Counted from the stretch's first letter, positions 1-7,087 are shown. The stretch: DNA of 10,623 nt from Alphaproteobacteria bacterium (GCA_021776755.1 JAJFFI010000015.1:1-10623), one strand, 5' to 3'. The notes: a model not told the origin generated them from the letters alone. Made by a program: numbers and translations.

Positions 1-2
1 CC

Positions 3-41
3 GTTGTGGGGGAGACCCTTGCCCTTCTCGCCGGAGAATAG
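3..41 (+). CDS. Possible 3' end of an upstream gene (partial)
   Basis: Frame 3 from the left edge reads V-V-G-E-T-L-A-L-L-A-G-E and then a TAG stop at 39-41, 12 bases before the galD start. The residues would suit the C-terminal end of an enzyme, and the short spacing would fit an operon with galD. Twelve codons are too few to name a family, and the other two frames cannot be excluded (frame 2 also stops, at 44-46). This is a tentative partial call. Confidence 0.3.
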   Translation, partial: VVGETLALLAGE

Positions 42-53
42 TCTGATCGCGCC

Positions 54-1148
54 ATGACCCAGACCGCGATCCCCTGCGTCCTGATGCGCGGCGGAACCTC
101 CAAGGGACCCTATATCAAACTCTCCGATCTGCCCGAAGACCGGGAGACGCTGGCCGCCGTGCTGCTCGCGCTGATGGGTTCGCCCGACGACCGGCAGATC
201 GACGGTCTCGGGGGTGCGGCCTGGCTGACCACGAAGGCCGCCTTGGTCGGCCCCTCGGACCGCGACGACGCCGACGTCGACTATCTCTTCGGCCAGGTGC
301 TGATCGTACGGGGCCACGTCGATTTCGCCCCCAACTGCGGCAACATGACCTCGGGCGTCGGGCCATTCGCGATTGAGACCGGTATGGTCGACGCCACCGG
401 CGACGAGACCACCGTCCGCATCCACAACGTCAACACCGGCGCGCTGATCGAGGCGATCGTCCAGACCCCGGGCGGCGAGGTGCAATACGACGGCGATGCC
501 GCGATCGACGGTGTGCCCGGAACGGCCGCGCCGGTGATGCTGTATTTCTCGGGCGTCGTTGGTTCGAAGACCGGCAAGCTGCTCCCCACCGGCAAACCCG
601 CCGACACCTTCAGCGGCCTCGAGGTTTCCTGTGTCGACACGGCGGTGCCGATGGTCATCGCGCGGGCGTCCGACATGGGCAAGACCGGATACGAGAGCAA
701 GGCCGAACTCGATGCCGATACGGACTTCCTCGCCCGGCTCGAGGCCATCCGCATCGAGGCCTCCCACGCGATGGGACTTGGCGATCCCACCGGCAGCGTG
801 GTGCCGAAATTCTGTATCGTCTCCGAACCTAAATCCGGCGGCACTATAAACGCGCGCTATTTCGTTCCCCAGGAATGCCACGCCACCTTCCCGCTCACGG
901 GCGGCATGTGCCTGTCGGCCGCCAGCGTGATCGACGGCACCGTCGTCCATTCGGTCGCCGACATCCCCGGCGGCAACGAGCTGACGCTGGCCATCGAGCA
1001 TCCGGTCGGTATCCTTGAAACCGCAATCGAATACAGCGGCACCCGCACGGCGCCCACCATCGACCGCGTCGGCTTCGTCCGCACCGCGCGGAAGCTGATG
1101 GAAGGCACTGCCTTCATTCCGGCGCGCGTTTGGGACGGGAAGCGGTAA
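54..1148 (+). CDS. galD: 4-oxalomesaconate tautomerase (GalD-type, PrpF family)
   Basis: This 364-residue protein matches the GalD branch of the PrpF/diaminopimelate-epimerase-like fold, whose members are about 360 residues. The N-terminus P-C-V-L-M-R-G-G-T-S-K-G (residues 7-18), M-G-S-P-D-x-R-Q-I-D-G (41-51), D-A-D-V-D-Y-L-F and P-N-C-G-N-M followed by G-V-G-P-F-A-I-E (93-108) are family signatures. Lys61 and Cys95 sit where PrpF proteins carry their proposed proton-transfer residues. GalD converts the keto to the enol form of 4-oxalomesaconate in gallate/protocatechuate 4,5-cleavage catabolism, in the cytoplasm. No other gal or lig gene is visible here, so the substrate is inferred from similarity; a PrpF-type 2-methylaconitate isomerase or another aconitate-type isomerase is the main alternative. 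The ATG at 54 begins exactly at the family N-terminus. Shine-Dalgarno support is weak: a GGAG at 33-36 is far upstream. The gene ends 12 bp from a convergent hydrolase. Confidence 0.85.
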   Translation: MTQTAIPCVLMRGGTSKGPYIKLSDLPEDRETLAAVLLALMGSPDDRQIDGLGGAAWLTTKAALVGPSDRDDADVDYLFGQVLIVRGHVDFAPNCGNMTSGVGPFAIETGMVDATGDETTVRIHNVNTGALIEAIVQTPGGEVQYDGDAAIDGVPGTAAPVMLYFSGVVGSKTGKLLPTGKPADTFSGLEVSCVDTAVPMVIARASDMGKTGYESKAELDADTDFLARLEAIRIEASHAMGLGDPTGSVVPKFCIVSEPKSGGTINARYFVPQECHATFPLTGGMCLSAASVIDGTVVHSVADIPGGNELTLAIEHPVGILETAIEYSGTRTAPTIDRVGFVRTARKLMEGTAFIPARVWDGKR

Positions 1149-1160
1149 CTCACCGCAAGC

Positions 1161-1952
1161 TCAATGCCGGTCGAGGAAATCCCCCGCCGCCTTGTGAAAC
1201 GCCTCCGGATTCTCGAGCGCGACGATGTGCCCGGCGTCGGGGATCACCACCTGCTCGGCACCCGGGATGAGGCCCTTGGCCTCGCGCTCCAGAATATCCG
1301 GCGGCGCACCCTTGTCCTTCTCGCCGCCGAGGATGAGGGTCGGTGTCTTGATGCGGTGGAGTTCGGGGCCGTAGGCAAGCTGCTTGAGTGCGGCGCAAAG
1401 ACCCGCGTGGCCCACCGGGTTCGTGGTGACGATCATCTTCCGTACCCGGTCGAGGACGGGCGGGTTCGCCGCCACCGTTTCGGGCGTGAACCAGCGCGCG
1501 ATCGTGAGGTCCGCAAGCGCCTCCATGCCTTCGTCGCGGGCAACATCGATGCGGTGCTGGAAATAGTCGGCGTAGTCCTCGGGCGCATTCGGGCGCGAGT
1601 CGCAGGCGATCAGCGACCGCAGCCGGTCGCCATGATCGATCGCGAGCCCGTAGCCGATCATCCCGCCGATCGAGAGCCCGATCCAGTGGGTCTTGCCGAT
1701 CCCCGCTGCGTCCAGGATCGCCAGCGAATCGGCGACCAGCATCGGGAAGTCATACGGCCCCTCGGGCGCGTCCGAGCCGCCGTGCCCCCTGTGGTCGTAG
1801 CGGAACACCCGGTAGCGGTCCTTGATCGTGTCGACGAAGTCGTCCCAGAGCGTAAGATTGTTCGCCAGCGCGTGGGAGAGCGTCACCCAGGGGGCACCCT
1901 CTTTCCCGTCAACGCGGCAGTTATAGGTCACGCCCCGCGCGGTGATTTTCAT
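1161..1952 (-). CDS. Alpha/beta hydrolase, 3-oxoadipate enol-lactonase-like
   Basis: The 263-residue product has a standard alpha/beta-hydrolase layout. A nucleophile elbow G-L-S-I-G-G places Ser94 as nucleophile, G-E-K-D gives Asp213 as the acid, and D-A-G-H gives His242. The segment R-Y-D-H-R-G-H-G-G-S (51-60) is typical of the PcaD (3-oxoadipate enol-lactonase) and related lactonase/esterase group, whose members are about 260 residues. PcaD hydrolyses the enol-lactone in the 3-oxoadipate pathway; whether this protein does so cannot be told from sequence alone. The frame stays open upstream as far as 2372, but that stretch overlaps the neighbouring hydrolase gene in another frame. The ATG at 1952 fits the family N-terminus, and a purine-rich GGCGAGA lies just upstream. 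It is the second gene of a leftward pair, 35 bp after the stop of the first. Confidence 0.83.
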   Translation of the reverse strand: MKITARGVTYNCRVDGKEGAPWVTLSHALANNLTLWDDFVDTIKDRYRVFRYDHRGHGGSDAPEGPYDFPMLVADSLAILDAAGIGKTHWIGLSIGGMIGYGLAIDHGDRLRSLIACDSRPNAPEDYADYFQHRIDVARDEGMEALADLTIARWFTPETVAANPPVLDRVRKMIVTTNPVGHAGLCAALKQLAYGPELHRIKTPTLILGGEKDKGAPPDILEREAKGLIPGAEQVVIPDAGHIVALENPEAFHKAAGDFLDRH

Positions 1953-1987
1953 CGTCTCGCCAGATGTCTCGCCCAATGTTCGTCCCC

Positions 1988-2890
1988 TTACACCAGTCCG
2001 TGTTCGTTCAGAAATTCGAGCATCGCCGCGCGGCACGCTTCCGGCGCCTCGAGCTGCAGCATGTGTCCCGTATCCGGGATCGCCTGATAGACATATCCGC
2101 CCTCGGCGGCGAGTGCCTGGTTCGCGACCCCCGTCGGCGGTCCCTTCGCTTCCGGGTCCGCGCCGATCAGCTTGACCGGGCCGGCGAAAGCGGTGGCCGG
2201 CGGCCACAGATCCAGCGTCAGGGCGGCGAGATAGATCGACGCCTCGAGCTCGCGCCGGCATGCCAGCACAAAATGATCGTTCTCCTTGCGCAACGTCGCC
2301 GCGGCCATCAGCGCATGCGCGCCCTCGGTCCAGCGGGACGCCGCCTTGCCTTCGCGGAGTTCGGCGGCGCATTCGTCGGCGCTGTCATAGCGTTCGCGCC
2401 GGTTCATCGCGAACTCGACCAGCCGGCGCTCGAAGGCCGCCATCTTCTCATAGAGCGCGTGACCGGGCGGCGGCACGTTGGGCGGATCGAACAGGATCAG
2501 CGCATCCCACACCCAGCCGACCTCGGCCGCATGCTTCATTGCGGCCCGTCCGGACATCGAGTGGAACACGCCGACGCATTTCGCCGGACCGAGCCGCGCC
2601 GTCACCTGGGCATGGATCGTGCCGAGGTCGCGGGAGATCTGGTGATAGTGATGCCCGTCCGCGCCGGCCGGTTCATTCTGGCCGTGGTTCCTGATATCGA
2701 AGACAATGACGTCGAAGTCGTCGCGGAGCGGCCCCCAGAACGGCCAGTAGGCGTCGATCGCGAAGCCATTGCCGTGGCTAATGAACAGCCGCGTCGTACC
2801 CGGCTTTCCGTGCCGCCGGATGCGGATCACGGCGCCATCGGTCATGGTCAGATCGAAGATTTCGGCGGGTTCTGGAATGGCGTGCGGCAT
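1988..2890 (-). CDS. Alpha/beta hydrolase (unassigned esterase/lipase-like)
   Basis: The 300-residue protein is an alpha/beta hydrolase of a different subgroup from its neighbour. The motif I-S-H-G-N-G-F (37-43) is the oxyanion loop, H-S-M-S-G (110-114) gives Ser111 as nucleophile, and D-T-G-H (273-276) gives His276; the acid may be Asp245 in G-A-D-P. A cap region of about 100 residues (roughly 138-235) is inserted before the last strands. The substrate is unknown. The open frame extends to a TTG at 2950, but the extra 20 residues (Cys, Thr and Arg rich) look like upstream non-coding DNA, so the ATG at 2890 is preferred; neither start has a clear ribosome site. It leads a two-gene leftward unit and is divergent from the cupin gene. 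Confidence 0.8.
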   Translation of the reverse strand: MPHAIPEPAEIFDLTMTDGAVIRIRRHGKPGTTRLFISHGNGFAIDAYWPFWGPLRDDFDVIVFDIRNHGQNEPAGADGHHYHQISRDLGTIHAQVTARLGPAKCVGVFHSMSGRAAMKHAAEVGWVWDALILFDPPNVPPPGHALYEKMAAFERRLVEFAMNRRERYDSADECAAELREGKAASRWTEGAHALMAAATLRKENDHFVLACRRELEASIYLAALTLDLWPPATAFAGPVKLIGADPEAKGPPTGVANQALAAEGGYVYQAIPDTGHMLQLEAPEACRAAMLEFLNEHGLV

Positions 2891-2982
2891 GGCATCTGGA
2901 AGCTGGTCACGAAGTCGGGTTATATTCGTACACAAACAATAGTCGTGCAAGCCGCGACACCGCCAAACCGGAGAAAGAGTCC
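2891..2982. promoter_or_regulatory. Divergent intergenic region, probable bidirectional promoter
   Basis: This 92 bp gap separates the leftward hydrolase pair from the rightward cupin operon, and its core is AT-richer than the flanks. On the plus strand TATATT (2921-2926) could be a -10 element, with no good -35. On the minus strand TTGCAC (2950-2945) could be a -35, but the best -10, TATAAC, is 20 bp away, and GAATAT at 17 bp is a poor match. The elements are suggestive only. Confidence 0.35.
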
Positions 2983-3534
2983 ATGTCCTATAGCCTCGAA
3001 GACTTCTGCGCGGATGCCCGCGCCAGCCTGAAAGACAAAGCCGGAGCCGACGCGCGCCAGATCATCAAGGCCCGTCTCGAGCGGCTGCTGACGAACGCGG
3101 ATTTCGTCGCGGAACACGCCGGGCCGAAGGCCGAAGCGGGAATCAAGACCATCCACCGCGACGCCGAAACCGGCATGAACGTGCTGGTGCACGTCTATGC
3201 CGAGGCCAAGGCCGCCCCGCCCCACGACCACGGCGACAGCTGGGCGGTCTACGGCCAGGCGGCGCTCCACACCGACATGACGGTCTGGCAGCGCACCGAC
3301 GACGGCGGCACGGCGGGCAAGGCGAGCGTCGAACCCGCGGAGTCCTTCCGCCTCGAGCCCGGCATGGCCGGCGTGTTCGAGCCCGGGCAGATCCATTCGC
3401 TGAGCTTCCCCGCGGGCGCGCGCTTTGTCCGCGTCACCGGCACCGACCTCAAGACCATCGCGACCCGGCGGTTCGACCCCGACGCCGGCACGGTTCTCGA
3501 AGACAAGGGTGTTTCGGGCGTCGCGAAGACGTAA
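2983..3534 (+). CDS. Cupin-fold metal-dependent protein (cysteine-dioxygenase-like)
   Basis: This 183-residue protein has a helical N-terminal third (1-50) and then a double-stranded beta-helix core. The signature P-P-H-D-H-G-D-S-W (79-87) followed by E-P-G-Q-I-H-S-L (133-140) supplies His81, His83 and His138, the usual three-histidine metal site of cysteine-dioxygenase-like cupins. Such proteins typically bind Fe(II) and may be thiol or other dioxygenases; many are annotated only as predicted metal-dependent enzymes of the double-stranded beta-helix superfamily. The substrate is unknown. The start is well supported: GGAG at 2970-2973 lies nine bases before the ATG. It is first in a compact operon, with the hydratase-like gene starting 10 bp after its stop. 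Confidence 0.75.
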   Translation: MSYSLEDFCADARASLKDKAGADARQIIKARLERLLTNADFVAEHAGPKAEAGIKTIHRDAETGMNVLVHVYAEAKAAPPHDHGDSWAVYGQAALHTDMTVWQRTDDGGTAGKASVEPAESFRLEPGMAGVFEPGQIHSLSFPAGARFVRVTGTDLKTIATRRFDPDAGTVLEDKGVSGVAKT

Positions 3535-3544
3535 ACTGCGGGAC

Positions 3545-4006
3545 ATGGCTTCCGTCTATCAGCTCGCCAACGTGCAGGACTTCGTTGGCCAGGAAATCGG
3601 CCTGTCCGACTGGGTCGAGATCGGCCAGGAGCGCATCGACACCTTTGCCGACGCAACCGACGATCATCAGTGGATTCACACCGACCCGGTCCGCGCCGCC
3701 GCCGAGACGCCCTTCGGCGGCAGCATCGCGCACGGCTTCCTGACGCTCTCGATGCTCTCGAAATTCCTCAACGAGATCGGCGCCGTGCCCGACGACAGCG
3801 GCATGGCGGTGAACTACGGCATGGACAAGGTGCGCTTCATGGCCCCGGTGCCGGCGGGGTCGCGCATCCGCTGCCGCACGGTGCTCGAATCGGCCGACAG
3901 CAAACCCGGCAACCGCATCCTGATCCGCACCGTGAATCGCATCGAGATCGAGGATCGCCCGCGCCCGGCCATGACGGCGGTATTCCTCTTTCTCGTGGGG
4001 CCCTGA
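3545..4006 (+). CDS. MaoC/NodN-like (R)-hydratase-family hot-dog protein
   Basis: The 153-residue product is a single hot-dog domain of the MaoC dehydratase/NodN type, at the usual size for that family. The hydratase-2 motif is visible as F-A-D-A-T-D-D-H-Q-W-I-H-T-D-P (34-48), with Asp40 and His45 at the catalytic Asp/His positions of (R)-specific enoyl-CoA hydratases, followed by G-G-S-I-A-H-G-F (58-65). The likely reaction is hydration of a 2-enoyl-CoA or dehydration of a 3-hydroxyacyl-CoA. NodN itself has no settled substrate, so this is family-level only. The frame is open further upstream from 3425, but that would overlap the cupin gene; the ATG at 3545 gives the conserved N-terminus. 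The ribosome site is weak, which fits translational coupling to the cupin gene 10 bp upstream. Confidence 0.82.
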   Translation: MASVYQLANVQDFVGQEIGLSDWVEIGQERIDTFADATDDHQWIHTDPVRAAAETPFGGSIAHGFLTLSMLSKFLNEIGAVPDDSGMAVNYGMDKVRFMAPVPAGSRIRCRTVLESADSKPGNRILIRTVNRIEIEDRPRPAMTAVFLFLVGP

Positions 4007-5070
4007 TGGCAAAAGGCGGCAAGCAGAAAAAGCGCGGCAAGGAAACCCGCAGCCGCTCGGAACGGAAATCGAAAAGCGAGCAGTTCGCGATCGACGCGAT
4101 GAAGGCGTGCCAGAACCTGCTGGGGGCCGAGCCCGACAAAATGGAACGGCCCGGCGGCACGTCGCGCACATCCGTCCGCATGCATATCGGCGACGGCACG
4201 GTCATCGTCACCCGCCGCGAGAGCAGCCGGCGCGCCAAGCTCGAGGCTGAAGTCCTGCGCGCGCTCACCGCCGAGGGCGCGCCAGTGCCGAAGTTGCTGG
4301 CATTCGACGGCGACTGGTTGATCCAGCAGGACCTCGGCGGCGGGCGGCTATCAGTCGAATTCGCCAACGCCGACGAAAGCGGTGTCCATCGCTGGCTCGA
4401 AGCCGCGGTGACGTCGCTGCGGAACGTGCACGATGCCGGGCGGCGGGCAGGTCTCGAGGAACGCGTGGCAACGATCGGCAGCGACCCGGACTGGGTCCGG
4501 CAGATCGCGCTGATGCCGGTGCGTGTGGGTGAGCGCATTGAGCGGATGCCGCCCGAGCTCAACCTCGACGGCATCGTCGACCTTCTCAAGGTGCGGCGCC
4601 CGACGCTGATCAAGTGGGATGCGCGGCCGGGCAATGCGTCGGCCAATGCGGACGGCACGGTCGGCTGGTTCGACTGGGAGCATTGCGGATCGCGGAACCG
4701 GCTTGATGACCTTGCCTGGCTGATGGGCTGCGAGTTGCTGCCCTACTGGCCGGCCGCCGAGAAGGCCGTGCTCGACGCCCATCTGCCGGCCTTCGCGGAC
4801 GGCATGGACCTCGCCGAAGCCCGGGCCTATCTCGGCGCCTATGGCGCATTTCACATGAGCGTCCGGCTCGACCTGATCGTGCGCTACCGGCTCGAGGACC
4901 GGGAGTGGTGGGACGAAGCCTACTGTCTCGACAAGGACAAGGTTGGCGTCACCTATGACAGCGCGTGGCGCACCTGCACCCGGGCGGCCCACTGGGCGTC
5001 GCAATGCGAGCTCACCGCCCCGCTTTCCAAATGGTTCCTCACCGTACGCGACGGCATTCCGGAAACCTGA
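4006..5070 (+). CDS. Aminoglycoside-phosphotransferase-fold protein (divergent kinase-like)
   Basis: The 354-residue protein resembles the APH/choline-kinase fold. A very basic N-terminal tail (residues 2-25, rich in Lys, Arg and Ser) precedes the kinase-like N-lobe, with R-R-E-S-S-R-R-A-K-L-E-A-E (70-82) around the expected nucleotide-binding strand. The C-lobe carries W-D-A-R-P-G-N (204-210), with Asp205 as catalytic base and Asn210, then W-F-D-W-E-H (221-226), with Asp223 at the metal-binding position, and R-L-D-D-L-A-W-L (232-239). The usual His-Gly before the catalytic Asp is Lys-Trp here, so activity is not guaranteed. The substrate is unknown; this fold acts on sugars, amino alcohols and hydroxyacyl-CoA as well as antibiotics, and nothing here points to drug resistance. 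The ATG shares its A with the TGA of the hydratase gene (TGATG), indicating translational coupling. It is the last gene of the operon. Confidence 0.72.
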   Translation: MAKGGKQKKRGKETRSRSERKSKSEQFAIDAMKACQNLLGAEPDKMERPGGTSRTSVRMHIGDGTVIVTRRESSRRAKLEAEVLRALTAEGAPVPKLLAFDGDWLIQQDLGGGRLSVEFANADESGVHRWLEAAVTSLRNVHDAGRRAGLEERVATIGSDPDWVRQIALMPVRVGERIERMPPELNLDGIVDLLKVRRPTLIKWDARPGNASANADGTVGWFDWEHCGSRNRLDDLAWLMGCELLPYWPAAEKAVLDAHLPAFADGMDLAEARAYLGAYGAFHMSVRLDLIVRYRLEDREWWDEAYCLDKDKVGVTYDSAWRTCTRAAHWASQCELTAPLSKWFLTVRDGIPET

Positions 5071-5087
5071 CCTGCACCGCGCCCGAA

Positions 5088-5178
5088 CAGGCCAGCGGCC
5101 TGGGCCCCAGAACGGGCCAGCGGCCCAGGGTGGTGGCCCCGGGCCGCTGATCCCGTTCGCCGGCCCCCCTGACCGGCG
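5088..5178. terminator. GC-rich nested inverted repeats between convergent genes, probable terminator region
   Basis: The gap between the kinase-like gene and the convergent repeat-protein gene is packed with inverted repeats. CAGGCC-AGC-GGCCTG lies at 5088-5102, GGGCC-AGC-GGCCC at 5114-5126, CAGCGGCCC (5118-5126) pairs with GGGCCGCTG (5141-5149), and CGCCGG (5158-5163) pairs with CCGGCG (5173-5178). A short TTTT follows at 5184-5187. The stems overlap and compete, so the real fold is uncertain. The last hairpin with its weak T-run could end rightward transcription, and the symmetric stems could serve both directions. Confidence 0.5.
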
Positions 5179-5187
5179 CGCGGTTTT

Positions 5188-6972
5188 CTAGCTGTCGATC
5201 ACGATGGGTCCCGACATGTCGCTCAGCAGGTCCATGCCCGGGCCGGCGCCCATCTCCGCCATCTGGTCCGGCGCGTTGCCGCCGCCACCGCCCTGCGGAG
5301 CGGCGCCGAGCAAGCCACCGAAATCGTCGAGTCCGCCCATGTCGAGCACGCTGTCGAGACTGATCGTATCGGAGGCCATTTCGAAGCCCTGGCTGTCACC
5401 GGCATCCTTCTGCTCGTGACGATCCTCGTTGCGCTCCTGGTCCCGGCCGCCTTTGCCGCCGCTCCGGTGCTGGCTGACAAACCAGTCGCCGCCCCAGTTC
5501 CCCGAGAACACCCTGCCACCGCCGCCGCCGAGATCGACCGCCGAAACCGTCGTGGCATCGCCGTGAAGCTCCGCGCCGCTGGCGGCGTGACCGTCGCCTG
5601 CCGTCCAGCCGTCGCCGTCATCATGCGCCGTGCCGCCATCGCCGAACACGGCATATTTGGCAGTCTGCGCCGGGGCGTAGTCCGAGCCCCCCGATCCGCC
5701 GGAGCCGCCAGACCCGCGATGGCCGCCCGATCCCGAGCCTCCGCCACTGCCCCAGGCGTAGTCCCTGTGGTCGCCGGAGCCGGACCCTTTGTCCGAGCCC
5801 TTGCCGGAACCCGACCCGGAGCCCTTGTGCTTACCGGAACCGGAGCCGGAGCCCGAGCCGGAGCCCTTCTTGGAGCCCTTGCCCCTGGAGCCGCTGCCCT
5901 TCGAGCCGCTGCCCCTGGAGCCCTTGCCGCTGCCGGAACCGCTGCCCTTGCCCCAGGCATAATCCTTGTGATCGCCGGAGCCTGAGCCCTTGCCAGAACC
6001 CGAGCCCTTGCCCGATCCAGAGCTCTTGCCAGAGCCGGAGCCCTTCGAGCCATTGTGCTTACCCGAGCCGGAACTCGAACCTTTCGATCCGTTGTGCTTG
6101 CCGGAACCGGAACCCGAGCCCTTCATCGAGCCTTTGCCGCTTCCACTGCCGGAGCCGCTGCCCTTGCCCCAGGCATAGTCCTTGTGATCGCCGGAACCGG
6201 ACCCCTTGCCCGATCCCGAGCCCTTACCGGAGCCGGAGCCTTTCGACCCGTTGTGCTTGCCCGAGCCAGAGCCCGAACCCTTCTTCGAGCCGTTGCCCTT
6301 GGAGCCGGTGCCCTTGGAGCCCTTGCCGCTTCCGCTGCCGGAGCCGCTGCCCGAGCCCCAGGCATAATCCTCGTGGTCGCCCGAGCCGGACCCCTTGCCC
6401 GATCCGGAGCCCTTGCCGGAGCCGGAGCCTTTCGAGCCCTTGCCTTTGGAGCCGCTGCCCTTTGAGCCGCTGCCCCTGGAACCATGCTTCCCGGAGCCGC
6501 CGGAACACCAGCCCTTCGACCCGTGCTTGCCGCTGCCCGAGCCCGAACTCTTCTTGGAGCCCTTGCCCTTGGAACCGGAACCCTTGGAGCCTGTGCCTTT
6601 CGAGCCGTAGTTGCCGCTACCGGAGCCAGAGCCCGTCTTCGAACCCTTGCCTTTGGAGCCGCTGCCCTTCGAACCGCCCTTCGAACCCTTGCCGCTGCCC
6701 GAACCAGTGCCCTTGCCGTACTGCGTGCCGGAACCGCTCCCCTTCGAGCCGTGCTTGCCGCTGCCCGAGCCGGAGCCCTTCTTGGAGCCTTTGCCGTTCG
6801 AGCCCGAACCCTTGGACCCCTTCGATCCCGAGCCCTTCGACCCGCCGCTGCCGCCGCCCCATGATGGGTCGTAATCGTCCGAGCCGTGGAACAGCGGATC
6901 GTGACGGTCGATGCCGCCAGACAGATAATCGCTCGAGCCGAAATCGCCTGACTTCTGATCACGATTGGACAT
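5188..6972 (-). CDS. Gly/Ser/Lys-rich low-complexity repeat protein with DHxDYAWG motifs
   Basis: I do not recognise a family for this 594-residue protein. Residues 1-40 are acidic and aromatic (including S-D-D-Y-D-P-S-W-G, 31-39). Residues 41-430 are almost entirely Gly, Ser and Lys in G-S-G-S-G-K, S-K-G-K-G-S-K and K-H-(N)-G-S-K-G units, with four D-H-[E/K/R]-D-Y-A-W-G motifs at 199-206, 262-269, 334-341 and 401-408. A non-repetitive tail (431-594) is Gly- and Asp-rich with a more ordinary final stretch (531-594: [14 protein letters not shown], ending P-I-V-I-D-S). There is one Cys (156). No N-terminal signal peptide or membrane segment is visible. The basic middle flanked by acidic ends, with regularly placed Tyr, Trp and His, suggests a disordered or matrix-forming protein. 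Export by a type I system through the C-terminal tail, or an intracellular condensate or scaffold, are both only guesses. The start is firm: ACCTCCA at 6978-6984 reads as TGGAGGT on the coding strand, five bases from the ATG. The open frame through about 1.8 kb of repeats argues that it is a maintained gene. Confidence 0.8.
   Translation of the reverse strand: MSNRDQKSGDFGSSDYLSGGIDRHDPLFHGSDDYDPSWGGGSGGSKGSGSKGSKGSGSNGKGSKKGSGSGSGKHGSKGSGSGTQYGKGTGSGSGKGSKGGSKGSGSKGKGSKTGSGSGSGNYGSKGTGSKGSGSKGKGSKKSSGSGSGKHGSKGWCSGGSGKHGSRGSGSKGSGSKGKGSKGSGSGKGSGSGKGSGSGDHEDYAWGSGSGSGSGSGKGSKGTGSKGNGSKKGSGSGSGKHNGSKGSGSGKGSGSGKGSGSGDHKDYAWGKGSGSGSGSGKGSMKGSGSGSGKHNGSKGSSSGSGKHNGSKGSGSGKSSGSGKGSGSGKGSGSGDHKDYAWGKGSGSGSGKGSRGSGSKGSGSRGKGSKKGSGSGSGSGSGKHKGSGSGSGKGSDKGSGSGDHRDYAWGSGGGSGSGGHRGSGGSGGSGGSDYAPAQTAKYAVFGDGGTAHDDGDGWTAGDGHAASGAELHGDATTVSAVDLGGGGGRVFSGNWGGDWFVSQHRSGGKGGRDQERNEDRHEQKDAGDSQGFEMASDTISLDSVLDMGGLDDFGGLLGAAPQGGGGGNAPDQMAEMGAGPGMDLLSDMSGPIVIDS
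5683..6852 (-). repeat. Coding tandem repeat region (GSGSGK / SKGKGSK / KHGSKG units)
   Basis: This degenerate repeat DNA encodes residues 41-430 of the repeat protein. Period-3 and period-6 GC-rich units (plus-strand GAGCC, CCGGAGCC, CCCTTG) recur throughout. A larger module carries the D-H-x-D-Y-A-W-G codons at 6355-6378, 6166-6189, 5950-5973 and 5749-5772, which is 63, 72 and 67 residues apart. A second module, S-[N/K]-G-K-G-S-K-[K/T]-x-S-G-S-G-S-G, recurs at residues 58-72, 105-119 and 134-148. Synonymous and Lys/Arg/Glu changes between copies show divergence under coding constraint. Such DNA is prone to slippage and length variation. Confidence 0.85.
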
Positions 6973-6995
6973 GGGGGACCTCCAGGAAACTTATT

Positions 6996-7011
6996 GTTAA
7001 GAGTTCATTAA
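6996..7011 (-). promoter_or_regulatory. CtrA-like box TTAA-N7-TTAAC
   Basis: Read toward the repeat-protein gene, the sequence is TTAA-TGAACTC-TTAAC, a perfect match to the published alphaproteobacterial CtrA full site. It ends 23 bases before the start codon and 11 bases before the ribosome site, so it would overlap the transcription start area, which favours repression over classical -35 activation. In AT-rich DNA a chance match is possible. Confidence 0.45.
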
Positions 7012-7057
7012 TCCAGATTAAGACTTCGTAAATAGTTAATTGCAATAGCGAAATAAA

Positions 7058-7087
7058 ATTAACCATTCCTAATTAGTGATGGTTAAT
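7058..7087. promoter_or_regulatory. 30 bp imperfect palindrome built on TTAACCAT
   Basis: ATTAACCAT (7058-7066) and ATGGTTAAT (7079-7087) are perfect inverted arms. The centre, CTAATTAG (7069-7076), is itself palindromic about the same axis. Thirteen of fifteen base pairs are symmetric. The arms contain TTAACCAT, reported as a CtrA-type half-site in alphaproteobacteria. It looks like a dimeric operator; a cruciform or hairpin role is less likely given its AT content. Confidence 0.5.

Noticed and set aside
1953..2372. Upstream extension of the PcaD-like hydrolase to 2372
   Set aside because: The added residues are a low-complexity Arg/Gly shadow of the neighbouring gene; the family N-terminus begins at 1952.
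2891..2950. TTG start at 2950 for the second hydrolase
   Set aside because: It would translate the AT-rich promoter region, with a rare start codon and no ribosome site; the ATG at 2890 fits better.
1164..3031. Long plus-strand open frames across the two hydrolase genes (1164-2087, 1964-3031)
   Set aside because: Arg-rich compositions without family motifs; the minus-strand frames carry complete catalytic motifs.
4006..5070. Antibiotic resistance gene, because of the aminoglycoside-phosphotransferase fold
   Set aside because: The fold is shared by many housekeeping and catabolic kinases, the catalytic motif is divergent, and the context is metabolic.
5683..6852. Repeat region as a CRISPR array or intergenic satellite
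   Set aside because: The units vary in length, have no unique spacers, and remain in one open coding frame.
5416..6874. Several long plus-strand open frames rich in Pro-Glu or Ala-Arg opposite the repeat gene
   Set aside because: They are antisense products of the GC-rich Gly/Ser/Lys codons. They lack ribosome sites, and the minus-strand frame covers them all with a strong start.
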